The notes beneath the pieces are model-generated. The model was not told the origin of the DNA. It ran no database searches and was given only the letters and a program-made list of their open reading frames with translations. Position numbers and translations under genes: made by a program. A DNA stretch of 42,870 nt from positions 1 to 42,870 of the forward strand of contig JAQTSA010000002.1 in the NCBI GenBank assembly GCA_028711575.1, written 5' to 3'. Positions 6,633-15,409 of this stretch are shown one piece after another. The stretch's first letter is position 1. Every line of letters begins with the position of its first letter. Source of the DNA: Candidatus Omnitrophota bacterium (GTDB lineage: Bacteria; Omnitrophota; Gorgyraeia; Duberdicusellales; 4484-171).

Positions 6633-7079
6633 GTGAAAAAAATTATCATCATACTTTTTGTAATAGCCGTTTTCCCGAGTCTGGTTTTTTGTAACCAGGC
6701 TTTTGAAGACATTTGTCTTTCGATTTGGCGTCAGGATGCTCCCGATGATCTTCATAATTTGAACTCTAAGTATACCGGAAGCTTAGTCTCCGGAAAGGCT
6801 ATAGTCGTAACGGTTAAAAAAGATATTTACGGGGATGTAACGGTTTCTTTGTATACACCGCCGAAGAATGCCCGCTCAATTAAAATCGAAGCAATAATTC
6901 AGCCTGGACAATCTGCAGAAAGCGCTTTACAAATGCGTCAGGGCGATTTAGCTTATTTCTCCGGAACTTTTTCCGGTTTGTCTACGGCAGTGTCTCAAAT
7001 ATATATTGCTGATGCCGTTGTTACCCGCCATCACGATGTTATTATCCGTGATGATATTGATCGAATAGATTCCCGCTGA
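6633..7079 (+). CDS. Exported protein of unknown function, possible OB-fold
   Basis: A 148-residue protein starting at GTG 6633 with a clear signal sequence (KKIIIILFVIAVFPSLVFC). The cysteine at the end of the hydrophobic stretch does not fit a lipobox because Phe precedes it. The mature part has alternating beta-like segments (GKAIVVTVKKD, GDVTVSLYTPP) and GDLAYFSGTFSGLSTAVSQI, which resembles small OB-fold proteins of the tRNA_anti-like type. That resemblance is weak. It lies 24 bases after the SH3-like gene and could share its transcript, though the ribosome binding site is poor. A periplasmic location is likely and the function is unknown. Confidence 0.6.
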   Translation: MKKIIIILFVIAVFPSLVFCNQAFEDICLSIWRQDAPDDLHNLNSKYTGSLVSGKAIVVTVKKDIYGDVTVSLYTPPKNARSIKIEAIIQPGQSAESALQMRQGDLAYFSGTFSGLSTAVSQIYIADAVVTRHHDVIIRDDIDRIDSR

Positions 7080-7314
7080 TTAAGCTAAGATTTTTTCCTT
7101 TTATAATGAACAGGTATTTTTTTCTTGAGACTAAAAAGAGATATGGTGCATATTTCCAACATTAGACAGGGTTTGTTGTTTTTTTTCAGTCGGCAGCTAG
7201 GGCAAAATTTTTTTTGGATGTTTTTTTGAGTCGCGCTTAAAGAAAAATTAAACCACATGTGTTAAGTATAGCAAGCTAAAGGCTATATCACAATACGAAT
7301 ATCAGTAAAATTTA

Positions 7315-7344
7315 TTGTCTAAACCATTTTTAGCATGTTATAAT
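7315..7344 (+). promoter_or_regulatory. Promoter of the CBS-pair gene
   Basis: TTGTCT (7315-7320), an 18-base spacer and a perfect TATAAT (7339-7344) with TG upstream (7336-7337) form an extended -10 promoter. The leader is about 16 bases and contains GGAGGAGG (7356-7363). The ~230 bases before it (from 7080) hold no gene I can support. Confidence 0.7.
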
Positions 7345-7366
7345 AAAATCAATAAGGAGGAGGAAC

Positions 7367-7786
7367 ATGGAAAAAAAACGAGCTTTTGGAATGATTTTGT
7401 CTCGAGGGGTTATTGTTGCCGGAGAAAACTCGACGGTTCTTCATGTTTCTAACCTTATGGTTGAAGAAAATATTGGAGCAGTTGTTATTATTAGAGGAGA
7501 AAAGGTTGTTGGTATTGTTAGTGAAAGGGACATTGTTCGGCGGGTCGTCCATAAGAATTTATCCAGTAAAAAAACAAAAGCGAAAGATATTATGACGACA
7601 AATGTAGTTACCGCGGAATTTAAAGACGGACTTGATAAAATTTACCAAACATTATGTAATGTGAAATTCAGGCATTTGCCAATAACTGATAACGGCGATT
7701 TAGTCGGTATGGCTTCGCAACGCGATGTTTTATATAGTCTTACCCCCAAGGGAAATTCCAGTTCGAAAACTTCCAAAAAAACTTAA
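7367..7786 (+). CDS. CBS-domain pair protein
   Basis: A 139-residue cytoplasmic protein made of two CBS domains (about residues 8-62 and 70-125) and a short Ser/Lys-rich tail. CBS pairs bind adenosyl nucleotides such as AMP, ATP or SAM and act as energy or redox sensors. The repeated pattern is visible: VIVAGENSTVLHVSNLMVEE followed by GAVVIIRGEKVVGIVSERDI, then KDIMTTNVVTAE followed by FRHLPITDNGDLVGMASQRD. There is no attached effector domain, so its partner is unknown. It has its own strong promoter and an excellent ribosome binding site (GGAGGAGG). Confidence 0.9.
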   Translation: MEKKRAFGMILSRGVIVAGENSTVLHVSNLMVEENIGAVVIIRGEKVVGIVSERDIVRRVVHKNLSSKKTKAKDIMTTNVVTAEFKDGLDKIYQTLCNVKFRHLPITDNGDLVGMASQRDVLYSLTPKGNSSSKTSKKT

Positions 7787-7833
7787 GCCGATAAAGCAAA
7801 AGAAACCGTTTTTAAAGAAATTTAAGTCTTTTG

Positions 7834-7863
7834 TTGCATTTAACTGTTTTAATATGGTATATA
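7834..7863 (+). promoter_or_regulatory. Promoter of the PilZ gene
   Basis: TTGCAT (7834-7839), an 18-base spacer and TATATA (7858-7863) with an extended TG (7855-7856). The predicted start near 7870 leaves a leader of about 64 bases. Confidence 0.45.
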
Positions 7864-7933
7864 TTGATGCTAGTTAAAGTAGAGAGAATATCCTGGAAAT
7901 TTGGTAGAACTAATAAGTAAAAGAGGGAGAAAT

Positions 7934-8275
7934 ATGCGACAAAGACGAAAAAATCCAAGAGTTAATGTTTCTTTTACTGTCGGATGTTGCCAACTTCCCA
8001 AAAAGAAATTTTTTTATACCGTAAGTAAGGATTTAAGTTTACAGGGAATAAAGCTGTTAAGTTCTTATTTTTTCCCCAAAGGCACTAAAATGAAAATACA
8101 AATTAACCTTATAGATAAAGTCTTACGCTTTATCGGTGAAGTAGTCTGGTGTAACGAAGAAAAAGGCAATAACCGCTATCTTCTGGGGTTTCAATTTGTA
8201 GCAGTAACTCAAAGCAGCCAAAAAGAGCTGAACTTGTTTTTAGAAAAAATATCTCCGGCTGTGAGTGTCAGCTAA
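7934..8275 (+). CDS. PilZ domain protein (c-di-GMP receptor)
   Basis: A 113-residue stand-alone PilZ domain, which binds cyclic di-GMP. The two required motifs are present: RRKNPR at residues 4-9 (RxxxR) and DLSLQG at 33-38 (D/N-x-S-x-x-G). The rest forms the expected beta-barrel (KVLRFIGEVVWCNE, YLLGFQFVAV) and a short C-terminal helix. The ATG at 7934 is used because GAGGGAG lies just before it; an upstream start at 7901 has no site. It is a candidate c-di-GMP output protein for the pilus locus 9 kb downstream, which also contains MshEN domains. Confidence 0.9.
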   Translation: MRQRRKNPRVNVSFTVGCCQLPKKKFFYTVSKDLSLQGIKLLSSYFFPKGTKMKIQINLIDKVLRFIGEVVWCNEEKGNNRYLLGFQFVAVTQSSQKELNLFLEKISPAVSVS

Positions 8276-8321
8276 GGTAAAAATTCAGCTAACTCCTTTT
8301 AAAAAATTTGCTATTTAAAAT

Positions 8322-8350
8322 TTGCCTTTTGAACCGCTAAGTAGTATATT
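8322..8350 (+). promoter_or_regulatory. Promoter before the first TMTC-like gene
   Basis: TTGCCT (8322-8327), a 17-base spacer and TATATT (8345-8350). Transcription would start near 8357, after the first ATG at 8353. If this promoter is used, translation must begin at the ATG at 8383. Confidence 0.45.
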
Positions 8351-8352
8351 TA

Positions 8353-10755
8353 ATGATAGTTGATGAGACTATTATTAAAGATATGAACCTTTCTAAGCAT
8401 AAATCCCATTATTTTTTACTGACCCTGATAGTTTTGTTAGGAATTTCAATTTATTCCCAATCATTAAAAGCCGGTTTTCTTTGGGATGATGAAATGCTGA
8501 TTAAAGATAATATTTATATTAAACATGCCTCAAATCTTGGAAAAATATTCACCCAAAAAATTGGTGCCGGAACCGGGGAAAAATACCCTTTTTATCGTCC
8601 GCTGTTACTTTTAAGTCTAATGGTTGATTACCATCTTTGGGGGTTAAATCCCGTCGGTTATCATTTAGAAACGATTCTGTTTCATGTGTTTGCCGCTCTT
8701 TGTCTGTATTGGTTTATTTTTACTCTTTTTAAGAAAAAGATTTTGTCTTTTTTGGTAAGTTTATTCTTTATGATTCATCCGATTCAAGTTGAAGATGTGG
8801 CTTACATTACCGGCCGATCAGATTCTTTAATGCTTTCTTTTCTTTTGATAGCTTTTATTTTTTATCTGAAAGTACAGCAAAAAGCCAGTCTCGGGAATTA
8901 TTTTATTGCGCTGTTTTCTTTAATAGCTGCTCTTTTTTTTAAAGAAAACGCGGTAGTTTTCCCGCTTCTTTTACTTTTATACCATTTTATTTTTAAGAAA
9001 AAAATAAAACAAGAAGTTTTTTATCCCATTGGTTTTACCGTTGGGGCTTATTGCCTTTTAAGGGTTTTTTTTATGCTGCCTTCGATTTCTAAATCTAAAA
9101 TAGCGATCGTTAGTAGAATTCCCGGTTTCTTTGCCGCCCTTAGCGGATACGCGAAAAATTTATTGTTTCCGGTTAATCTTCATATGGGTTATTCAAATAA
9201 TTTGTTTTCTTTTAAAGACCAGCAAGTTTTATTAGGGACGGCTGTATTTTTTATCCTGCTGTTTTTCTTTGGACGTTACAGAGTAAAAAAACCAATTATC
9301 GCTTTTTCTATCGGCTGGTTTTTTATTAGCTTGATACCGGTCTCTAATATTCTTTATCCGGCATCTAGTTATATGGCTAATCGTTATCTTTATCTTCCTT
9401 CTATCGGCTGTTTTTTGCTTTTAGGGTTGTTTATTGTTTTTTTATTTAATAAAGGTGCTTCTTTCAGAGTTTTGTCGATTGTTTTGTCGTTATTTTGTTT
9501 TGGATTTTTTTCCTGGTCAACGGTTAAACATTCTTTATATTGGAGTAATCCGATAGTCTTTTATACGCATTCTTTGAAATACGCCAAAAATAATGAAATT
9601 ATGCATAATAATTTAGGTAACGCTTACCGTGAGGCGGGACAATACGATAAGGCGATAAATTCCTATCTTAAAGCTATTGAAATTAATCCCAACCGTGATC
9701 AAACCTATAACAACCTGGGAGTTGTATATAAGGAGATCGGAGCATTAGAAAAAGCAATTAGTGTTTACAAAAAAGCTTTGGAAATTAATCCTTTAAATCC
9801 CAAAATTTATAATAACCTTGGCCTTATCTTTTATAGTGCCGGTAATAATAAGGATGCTGAAGATTTATTCATGAGATCGCTAAAGGTTCGCGACAATTAT
9901 CCAACCGCTTATCATAATTTAGGGATTGTTTATAGCCGTTTGGGTAAGAAGGAGAAAGCGGTTGAATTTTTTGAAAAAGCGATAAATTTAGATCCCGACA
10001 ATATTGTCAGTTATGCTGTTTTGGCAAATGAATATAATAGTCTTGGCTTAAATAACAAAGCAATTGCTGTTTATAAAGCCGCTATTAAGCGGGCGCCTTC
10101 TCAGCTGGAACTACATAATAATTTGGGATTGATTTACCGGTCTATTGGCGATTTTAGTTCGGCAATTGAGGCCTATAAGAGGGCTTTAAGGATAAATCCC
10201 GAACAGTCCGAAGTTTATAATAATTTGGGAGTAGCTTATGCTGATATCGGGCAAATTGATTTAGCTATAAATGCTTATCAAAAAGCTTTAGAGATAAACC
10301 CGGAATATAAAAAAATTTATAATAATTTAGGTGTTTTATTCCATAAAAATAAACAGTTAGAAAAAGCGATAGAAAGTTTTAAAAAAGCAATTGAATTTGA
10401 TGAAAATTATGGCCGGGCTTATGAAAACTTAGGAACTGTTTTTCGGGAAGCGGGAAAAAAGAAAGAAGCTATTGCCTGGCTTAAAACTGGGATTAAAAAA
10501 AATCCCCAAAACGCAGGCCTTTATAACCTTTTGGGTTTATTACAATATGAGCAGGGCTTAGATAACGAGGCGGTTGTAAATTATAAGAAAGCAATCGCGA
10601 TTAACGCCGAAAATGGGGATTATTACAACAATTTAGCTGTTCTTTATTTTAAAAACGGAGAACAAGAGTTGGGCGTTGATATTTTAAAACAGGCTGTCCA
10701 AAAAGGGCTAGTTGTGCCGGAGGCGGTTCTTGAGGCCTTAAAGGGCAACAAATAA
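8353..10755 (+). CDS. TMTC-like GT-C membrane glycosyltransferase with 11 TPRs
   Basis: An 800-residue protein with an N-terminal polytopic membrane part (about 20-400) and eleven 34-residue TPRs (about 418-795). The membrane part resembles the TMTC/PMT group of GT-C enzymes, which use dolichyl or polyprenyl-phosphate sugars to O-glycosylate exported proteins. The features are FLWDDEML with D45/D46 in the first outer loop, GRSDSL (D157), FFKENAVV, and NRYLYLPSIG. TPR units follow the pattern YNNLGxxYxxxGxxxxAIxxYxxAIxINP. If the promoter at 8322-8350 is correct, translation starts at 8383 (MNLSKHK). Substrate and sugar are unknown. The neighbouring gene is a paralogue, so the pair arose by duplication. 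Confidence 0.8.
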   Translation: MIVDETIIKDMNLSKHKSHYFLLTLIVLLGISIYSQSLKAGFLWDDEMLIKDNIYIKHASNLGKIFTQKIGAGTGEKYPFYRPLLLLSLMVDYHLWGLNPVGYHLETILFHVFAALCLYWFIFTLFKKKILSFLVSLFFMIHPIQVEDVAYITGRSDSLMLSFLLIAFIFYLKVQQKASLGNYFIALFSLIAALFFKENAVVFPLLLLLYHFIFKKKIKQEVFYPIGFTVGAYCLLRVFFMLPSISKSKIAIVSRIPGFFAALSGYAKNLLFPVNLHMGYSNNLFSFKDQQVLLGTAVFFILLFFFGRYRVKKPIIAFSIGWFFISLIPVSNILYPASSYMANRYLYLPSIGCFLLLGLFIVFLFNKGASFRVLSIVLSLFCFGFFSWSTVKHSLYWSNPIVFYTHSLKYAKNNEIMHNNLGNAYREAGQYDKAINSYLKAIEINPNRDQTYNNLGVVYKEIGALEKAISVYKKALEINPLNPKIYNNLGLIFYSAGNNKDAEDLFMRSLKVRDNYPTAYHNLGIVYSRLGKKEKAVEFFEKAINLDPDNIVSYAVLANEYNSLGLNNKAIAVYKAAIKRAPSQLELHNNLGLIYRSIGDFSSAIEAYKRALRINPEQSEVYNNLGVAYADIGQIDLAINAYQKALEINPEYKKIYNNLGVLFHKNKQLEKAIESFKKAIEFDENYGRAYENLGTVFREAGKKKEAIAWLKTGIKKNPQNAGLYNLLGLLQYEQGLDNEAVVNYKKAIAINAENGDYYNNLAVLYFKNGEQELGVDILKQAVQKGLVVPEAVLEALKGNK

Positions 10756-10761
10756 AAGCCA

Positions 10762-12450
10762 GTGAGTATTTTTTACTGCAAAAATCTAAATGATCCGACT
10801 AGAAAGAAAATAAAATTCTTCATATTTCTTGCTATCCTTTCCGGATGCGTTTTCGCTAATACACTTAATGGTGAGTTTCTTTTTGATGATTTAGCTTTAA
10901 TAACAGAAAATAGTTTGTTAAAAAACCCAAACTATTTAGGCCAGCTATTAACCAATCCGATTGGAATCGGAGCGGGTTACGATTACTCTTTTTACCGGCC
11001 GGTTTTGATGTTGAGCCTATTTTTTGATTATAATCTTTGGCGGGAAAATGTTGTCGGCTATCATATCCAGACTATTCTGATTCATCTTTTTACCGCTTAT
11101 GCGGTATACTTTTTTGTTTATACGCTTTTGGCGGATAATTTGGCCGCGATGATAACCAGTTTATTGTTTCTTATTCATCCGGTTCAATGTGAGAACGTTG
11201 CTTATATTACCGGACGTTCAGGTTCTTTAGCGGCACTGTTTCTTTTAATCGGTTTTATTTTTTATTTAAAACAAATAAAAAAATCGAAATTTCTTTATAC
11301 CAATGTATATATTTTTTCTTTTTTGTTAAGCATGTTGTCAAAAGAAACCGGAGTTATTTTTTTCCCTTTAATTATTTTGTATCATCTCGTTTACAAAATT
11401 AAAATAAAAATACGAACAGTTTTTGTTCTAAGCAGTATTATATCTGTTTATTATATTTGGCGGCTAATGATTTTTCCGTTAAATATTACAGCTTTTAATA
11501 AGGTTACACAAATATATCAGAGAATTCCCGGATTTTTTGTTGCCTTGAGCAGTTACTTTAAAGATTTAATTTTACCTTGGGGATTGCATCAAGGAAATAT
11601 CAGTCAAATCTTTTTTTATCGGGATTATCGTGTTTTTATCGGCATTATAATCCTTTTCGTACTTATTATCGGCTGGGTTATCTTCAGAAAAATAAAATGG
11701 TTCGTATTTTTTCTCGGCTGGTTCTTTGTATCTCTTTCTCCGGTGTCGAACCTTTTTTATCCCGCCAGTTCTTATAAAATGAATCATTACCTGTATATTC
11801 CGGTTATCGGTCTTTTTGTTATTTTTTCTAAAACTTGGTTAATGATAAGAAACAAAATAAAGAAAAAATATTTGTTAGATCTGCCTTTAGGATTTTTGTT
11901 TATAGTTTTAGCCGTTTTAGCTTTTTTTAATAATCAGAATTGGGCGAATCCGGAAAAATTTTATTTAAAGCTTATTGATTCTGTTCCTTACAATTTTAAA
12001 GCCTATAATAATTTAGGCAATGTATACAAAACTGAAGGCAATAATCAAAAAGCTTTAAAGTTTTATCTCCAAGCTTTAAAAATAAATCCTAATCATGCCA
12101 AAACCTATAACAATATAGCAATGATATACTATGACCTGGGTAAATTAGATCAAGCTCGGACTTTTCAGGAAAAGGCAATAGCTCTTAATCCCGAATTTGG
12201 ACAGGCTTATTACAACCTTGGTATTATTGTTTACGAACAGGGTTTTATTGAACAGGCAATTGGTTTTTATGAAAAAGCAATTGCCCTAAATCCTTATTTT
12301 TCAATGGCCCACAATAACCTTTCGATAATGTATTTTGTCACCGGACAATACGAGCTAGCCGGCAAACATTGTAAAAAAGCAATTGAGTTAAAGGCTGATG
12401 TTTCTTCGGATTATATACAAGAGCTTAAAAAAAGAGGTTTTTTAAATTAA
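10762..12450 (+). CDS. TMTC-like GT-C membrane glycosyltransferase with 4 TPRs
   Basis: A 562-residue paralogue of the preceding protein, starting at GTG 10762, seven bases after its stop. The membrane part keeps FLFDDLAL, FYRPVLMLSLFFDYNLW, SKETGVIFF and NHYLYIPVIG, which align with the first copy over the whole region. The acidic residue of the first copy's GRSDSL motif is replaced by glycine (G154 in GRSGSL). Only four TPRs follow (about residues 415-550) instead of eleven. The start is uncertain because no good ribosome binding site precedes GTG, but it must lie before the first membrane helix at about 20. It is likely co-transcribed with its partner and may have a different acceptor or have lost activity. 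Confidence 0.78.
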   Translation: MSIFYCKNLNDPTRKKIKFFIFLAILSGCVFANTLNGEFLFDDLALITENSLLKNPNYLGQLLTNPIGIGAGYDYSFYRPVLMLSLFFDYNLWRENVVGYHIQTILIHLFTAYAVYFFVYTLLADNLAAMITSLLFLIHPVQCENVAYITGRSGSLAALFLLIGFIFYLKQIKKSKFLYTNVYIFSFLLSMLSKETGVIFFPLIILYHLVYKIKIKIRTVFVLSSIISVYYIWRLMIFPLNITAFNKVTQIYQRIPGFFVALSSYFKDLILPWGLHQGNISQIFFYRDYRVFIGIIILFVLIIGWVIFRKIKWFVFFLGWFFVSLSPVSNLFYPASSYKMNHYLYIPVIGLFVIFSKTWLMIRNKIKKKYLLDLPLGFLFIVLAVLAFFNNQNWANPEKFYLKLIDSVPYNFKAYNNLGNVYKTEGNNQKALKFYLQALKINPNHAKTYNNIAMIYYDLGKLDQARTFQEKAIALNPEFGQAYYNLGIIVYEQGFIEQAIGFYEKAIALNPYFSMAHNNLSIMYFVTGQYELAGKHCKKAIELKADVSSDYIQELKKRGFLN

Positions 12451-12519
12451 GAGAATAGAGTTTTAAAAGTTAAGGGTAAGTGATATAATAATTTTTAACA
12501 ATAAAACAAAAAAAGAAAA

Positions 12520-12864
12520 ATGATGATTATTTTAATAATTACTGGTTTTTGTATTTTAAGTGTTGCTCCTTTTTTTCGCCCCAAAAAGTTACGGTCACGA
12601 ATGATCTTTTTCTTTTTGTGGTTTTTTATTTTCGGTGAACTTTCGGCGTATTTAGGTCTTGCTTTTCAGCACAGGCTTTGGATGAAAACTTGGTATATAC
12701 CACCTCTTTCCGATATAGAATATCTCGCCTTTTGGATAACAGAAACTTGTTTGGTTACTTTTATTGGATTTTTTTGTTATTTGCTTATGGAGTATCAGTT
12801 GCGAAAAGCAAAAAAAGCGACAAATAAGAAGAATGAAAGAAACTCCGGCTACGACAGTCTCTAA
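12520..12864 (+). CDS. Small membrane protein, unknown
   Basis: A 114-residue protein with about three hydrophobic helices: residues 1-19, about 27-49 and about 66-90. A basic, Asn-rich tail ends it. A TATAAT with extended TG (12481-12489) lies 31 bases upstream and AAAGAAAAA precedes the ATG, so the ribosome binding site is weak. The 3' end overlaps the comM start by 32 bases, which suggests translational coupling. I recognise no family. The charged loop SDIEYLAF between helices two and three could face the periplasm. Confidence 0.6.
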   Translation: MMIILIITGFCILSVAPFFRPKKLRSRMIFFFLWFFIFGELSAYLGLAFQHRLWMKTWYIPPLSDIEYLAFWITETCLVTFIGFFCYLLMEYQLRKAKKATNKKNERNSGYDSL

Positions 12865-14383
12865 AATTTTTTCTTTAGGGTGTAATGGGCTAGACGTCTA
12901 TCCGGTAGAGGTTGAAGTTGACACTCAGCGCGGTTTGCCGGCAGTTTCTTTGGTGGGGCTACTGCATCCTTCGGTCAAAGAAAGCAAAGATCGAGTTAAG
13001 TCGAGCATAAAAAATAGTGGGTTCAAGTTTCCTTCTCATAAGATAACGGTTAATCTGGCACCAGCAGATATAAAAAAAGAAGGAACCCAGTTTGATTTGC
13101 CAATAGCCTTAGGTGTCTTAGCCAGCAGCAACCAGGTTGAATTGGATTTAAGCTCGGCTTATATAGTCGGAGAATTATCTTTAGAGGGGCGGTTGCGGGC
13201 AACCCGAGGTATTTTTCCAATGGCTCTTCAAGCGAAAGAAGAACAGAAAAAATTTATTTTTCCGGCCGAAAATTTAAAAGAAGCTCAACTTGTTGACAAT
13301 CAACAAATGTATTCGGTAGAAAGTTTACAAGAAGCGGTTAATCTTTTATCCGGGCAGATAGAAAAAAAGCCGGTTGCCTTTGACAAAAGTCTTATAACTT
13401 GCCAAGAGCAAGAAAACAGTCTGGATTTCAGTGATGTTTTAGGGCAGGGGTTTGCTCGCCGGGGTCTTGAAGTCGCGGTTTCCGGAATGCATAATGTTTT
13501 ATTAATTGGTCCGCCGGGAGTAGGTAAAACTATGCTGGCGAGAAGATTACCCTCGATTCTTCCCGGCCTTAATTTTGAGGAAATGCTTGAGATAACTAAG
13601 ATTTATAGTGTTAGCGGTTATCTCGACAAAAAAAACCCTTTAATAAAGACTCGTCCTTTTCGGTCTCCTCATCATACATCAAGTCATATCTCTTTGGTAG
13701 GCGGAGGAGTTAATGTTTTGCCGGGAGAGATTACTCTTGCCCATTGTGGCATTCTATTCCTTGATGAGCTGCCCGAATTTAGCCGGACATCTTTAGAGGC
13801 TTTACGTCAGCCGATGGAAGATGGGGTGATCACTATTGCCCGGGCTAAGAATCATTTGATGTATCCCTGTAATTTTCTTTTCGCTGGAGCTATGAATCCC
13901 TGTCCCTGCGGGTTCTTTGGCTCCAGGAAAAAAAGCTGCAAATGCTCCAGTTATATGATTCAAAAGTACCGTAATAAAATATCCGGCCCATTGCTGGATC
14001 GAATAGATATTCATCTTGAGCTTTTTGATACCAAAAAAGAAGATTTGTTTGAGGTAACGGAAGAAGCGGAAAAATCAGTGACAATAAAAGCCAGAGTAGA
14101 AAAAGCAAGGCTTATCCAGCAATCCCGGTTTATAAACGAGAAAATATTTTTTAATTCTCAAATGAACAGCAAGCAAATCAAAAAATATTGTAAGCTTAAT
14201 AAGGATGCCGGTGATATCCTGCGAATGGCGATACAGCATTTTAATTTTAGTGCCCGGGCTTATGATAAAATTCTTAAAGTATCTAGAACCATCGCTGATT
14301 TAGCCGGACATGATTATATTTCTGCCGAAGATGTTTCTGAAGCGGTGCAATATCGAAGTCTTGACAAAGATCTCTGGATGTAA
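12833..14383 (+). CDS. comM: YifB/ComM family Mg chelatase-like AAA+ ATPase
   Basis: A 516-residue AAA+ protein of the ComM/YifB family, a hexameric helicase that promotes branch migration when transformed DNA recombines. The N-terminal ChlI-type domain starts with SKIFSLGCNGLDVYPVEVEV and includes KITVNLAPADIKKEGTQFDL. Walker A is GPPGVGKT (226-233), Walker B is ILFLDELPEF, and the sensor region has GAMNPCPCGFFGS followed by a four-cysteine cluster typical of the family. The C-terminal Mg_chelatase_C domain ends YISAEDVSEAVQYRSLD. I choose the ATG at 12833; upstream codons to 12764 read through the neighbouring gene in another frame. Presence of T4P genes nearby makes natural transformation plausible, but that is inference. 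Confidence 0.92.
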   Translation: MKETPATTVSKIFSLGCNGLDVYPVEVEVDTQRGLPAVSLVGLLHPSVKESKDRVKSSIKNSGFKFPSHKITVNLAPADIKKEGTQFDLPIALGVLASSNQVELDLSSAYIVGELSLEGRLRATRGIFPMALQAKEEQKKFIFPAENLKEAQLVDNQQMYSVESLQEAVNLLSGQIEKKPVAFDKSLITCQEQENSLDFSDVLGQGFARRGLEVAVSGMHNVLLIGPPGVGKTMLARRLPSILPGLNFEEMLEITKIYSVSGYLDKKNPLIKTRPFRSPHHTSSHISLVGGGVNVLPGEITLAHCGILFLDELPEFSRTSLEALRQPMEDGVITIARAKNHLMYPCNFLFAGAMNPCPCGFFGSRKKSCKCSSYMIQKYRNKISGPLLDRIDIHLELFDTKKEDLFEVTEEAEKSVTIKARVEKARLIQQSRFINEKIFFNSQMNSKQIKKYCKLNKDAGDILRMAIQHFNFSARAYDKILKVSRTIADLAGHDYISAEDVSEAVQYRSLDKDLWM

Positions 14384-14406
14384 CTAATTCCAATCTAAGG
14401 AGGAAA

Positions 14407-14745
14407 ATGCGTAAATATAAAAAGCAAATAACTGTTTTGTTGATCATTCTAATCTTGCTGATAGCTATTATCGTTAAAAAACAGAGAAACCCAAAACCAA
14501 AAAGTCAGCCAAATGATTGGGAAGCTGTTATTGAACTGACAAAAGAAGAACAGCGGGCTATACACAAATTGTTGTTGTTAAGAGAGTATTATCCCCAATA
14601 CAGTAATTTAGATAACGTTTCCTTTTTGCGTCAGGTCGTAAAAGAGCGTCCAAAATATAACGATGTTCTCTTAGCTGTCGAGAAACTCAGTTCGCTAAAA
14701 TCCGGCAATTTCAGCTTTGAGATGAAAAAAGAGACTAAAAACTAG
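14407..14745 (+). CDS. Membrane-anchored small protein, unknown
   Basis: A 112-residue protein with a basic N-terminus and one membrane helix (about residues 8-24). A hydrophilic helical domain follows: DWEAVIELTKEEQRAIHKLL, SNLDNVSFLRQVVKE and a Lys-rich tail. AAGGAGG (about 14398-14404) sits close to the ATG. It lies 23 bases after comM and may be in the same transcript. No family is recognised. The soluble part probably faces the periplasm because the N-terminus is positively charged. Confidence 0.6.
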   Translation: MRKYKKQITVLLIILILLIAIIVKKQRNPKPKSQPNDWEAVIELTKEEQRAIHKLLLLREYYPQYSNLDNVSFLRQVVKERPKYNDVLLAVEKLSSLKSGNFSFEMKKETKN

Positions 14746-14844
14746 AAAAGTATTCTCAGCCGGGAAAACATTGTTAGATTTGGGTGCTTAGTTGATTCGT
14801 TTTTTTTACTAGTTAAGGGCTGATAAAAACCGCTTAAATAGTTG

Positions 14845-14873
14845 TTGATTGAAATCTAATTTATCTTTATAAT
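14845..14873 (+). promoter_or_regulatory. Promoter before the DUF212 gene
   Basis: TTGATT (14845-14850), a 17-base spacer and perfect TATAAT (14868-14873). The leader is about 18 bases and contains AAGAGG before the ATG at 14898. Confidence 0.55.
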
Positions 14874-14897
14874 AGGTTTCACTAAAAAAGAGGTAAA

Positions 14898-15347
14898 ATG
14901 CAAAATTTAACTCATGATTTTCTGAATAATAAGGTTTTTTGGGTCACGGTACTTAGTTGGGCGGTCGCTCAAGGAATAAAAATTATAATCGGTCTTTTTC
15001 AAGAGCGGAAATTCAATTTTTATTGGCTTCTTCGTACCGGGGGAATGCCTTCGGCACATACCGCGGCCGTTGTTTCTTTGTCGGTATCTTTGGGGCGTTC
15101 GGAAGGATTTTCTTCACCGGTTTTTGCCTTAAGCGCCTTATTTGCTTTGATAACAATGTTTGATGCTCAAACCTGGCGTCGTTATATCGGCGTTCAGGCG
15201 GGAATTCTTAATCGAATTATCGAAGATTTGCATGAAAATCGAAAAATAACAGAACAAAGATTAAAAGAACTTGTTGGACATACCCCAGTTGAAGTTTTTG
15301 TTGGAGCAATTCTCGGTGCAGTTATTTCCATCTTGTTTTATAGATAA
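14898..15347 (+). CDS. DUF212 / divergent PAP2 family membrane protein
   Basis: A 149-residue membrane protein of the DUF212 group, distant relatives of PAP2 phosphatases and vanadium haloperoxidases (B. subtilis YuiD is a member). The family core is visible: a first helix FWVTVLSWAVAQGIKIIIGL, then RTGGMPSAHTAAVVSLSVSLG, then MFDAQTWRRYIGVQAGILN, and a C-terminal TPVEVFVGAILGAVISILF. The Ser-Ala-His of MPSAHTA corresponds to the conserved PAP2 motif. The biochemical role is unknown; a lipid phosphatase function is only suggested by the fold. Length is normal for the family. Confidence 0.88.
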   Translation: MQNLTHDFLNNKVFWVTVLSWAVAQGIKIIIGLFQERKFNFYWLLRTGGMPSAHTAAVVSLSVSLGRSEGFSSPVFALSALFALITMFDAQTWRRYIGVQAGILNRIIEDLHENRKITEQRLKELVGHTPVEVFVGAILGAVISILFYR

Positions 15348-15409
15348 TCCTGGCAAGTAAAGGTTTGTCTAAACAGTTAATAAACGATTAATTTATAGGA
15401 GAAGATTTT

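Noticed and set aside
8353-8382. Use of the first ATG (8353) as certain start of the TMTC-like gene
   Set aside because: The predicted -10 box ends at 8350, so the transcript would begin after this ATG. The start is left open between 8353 and 8383.
9601-10740. Regularly repeated DNA with ~102-base period, CRISPR-like at first sight
   Set aside because: The period is 34 codons and the unit encodes TPR motifs in an intact reading frame.
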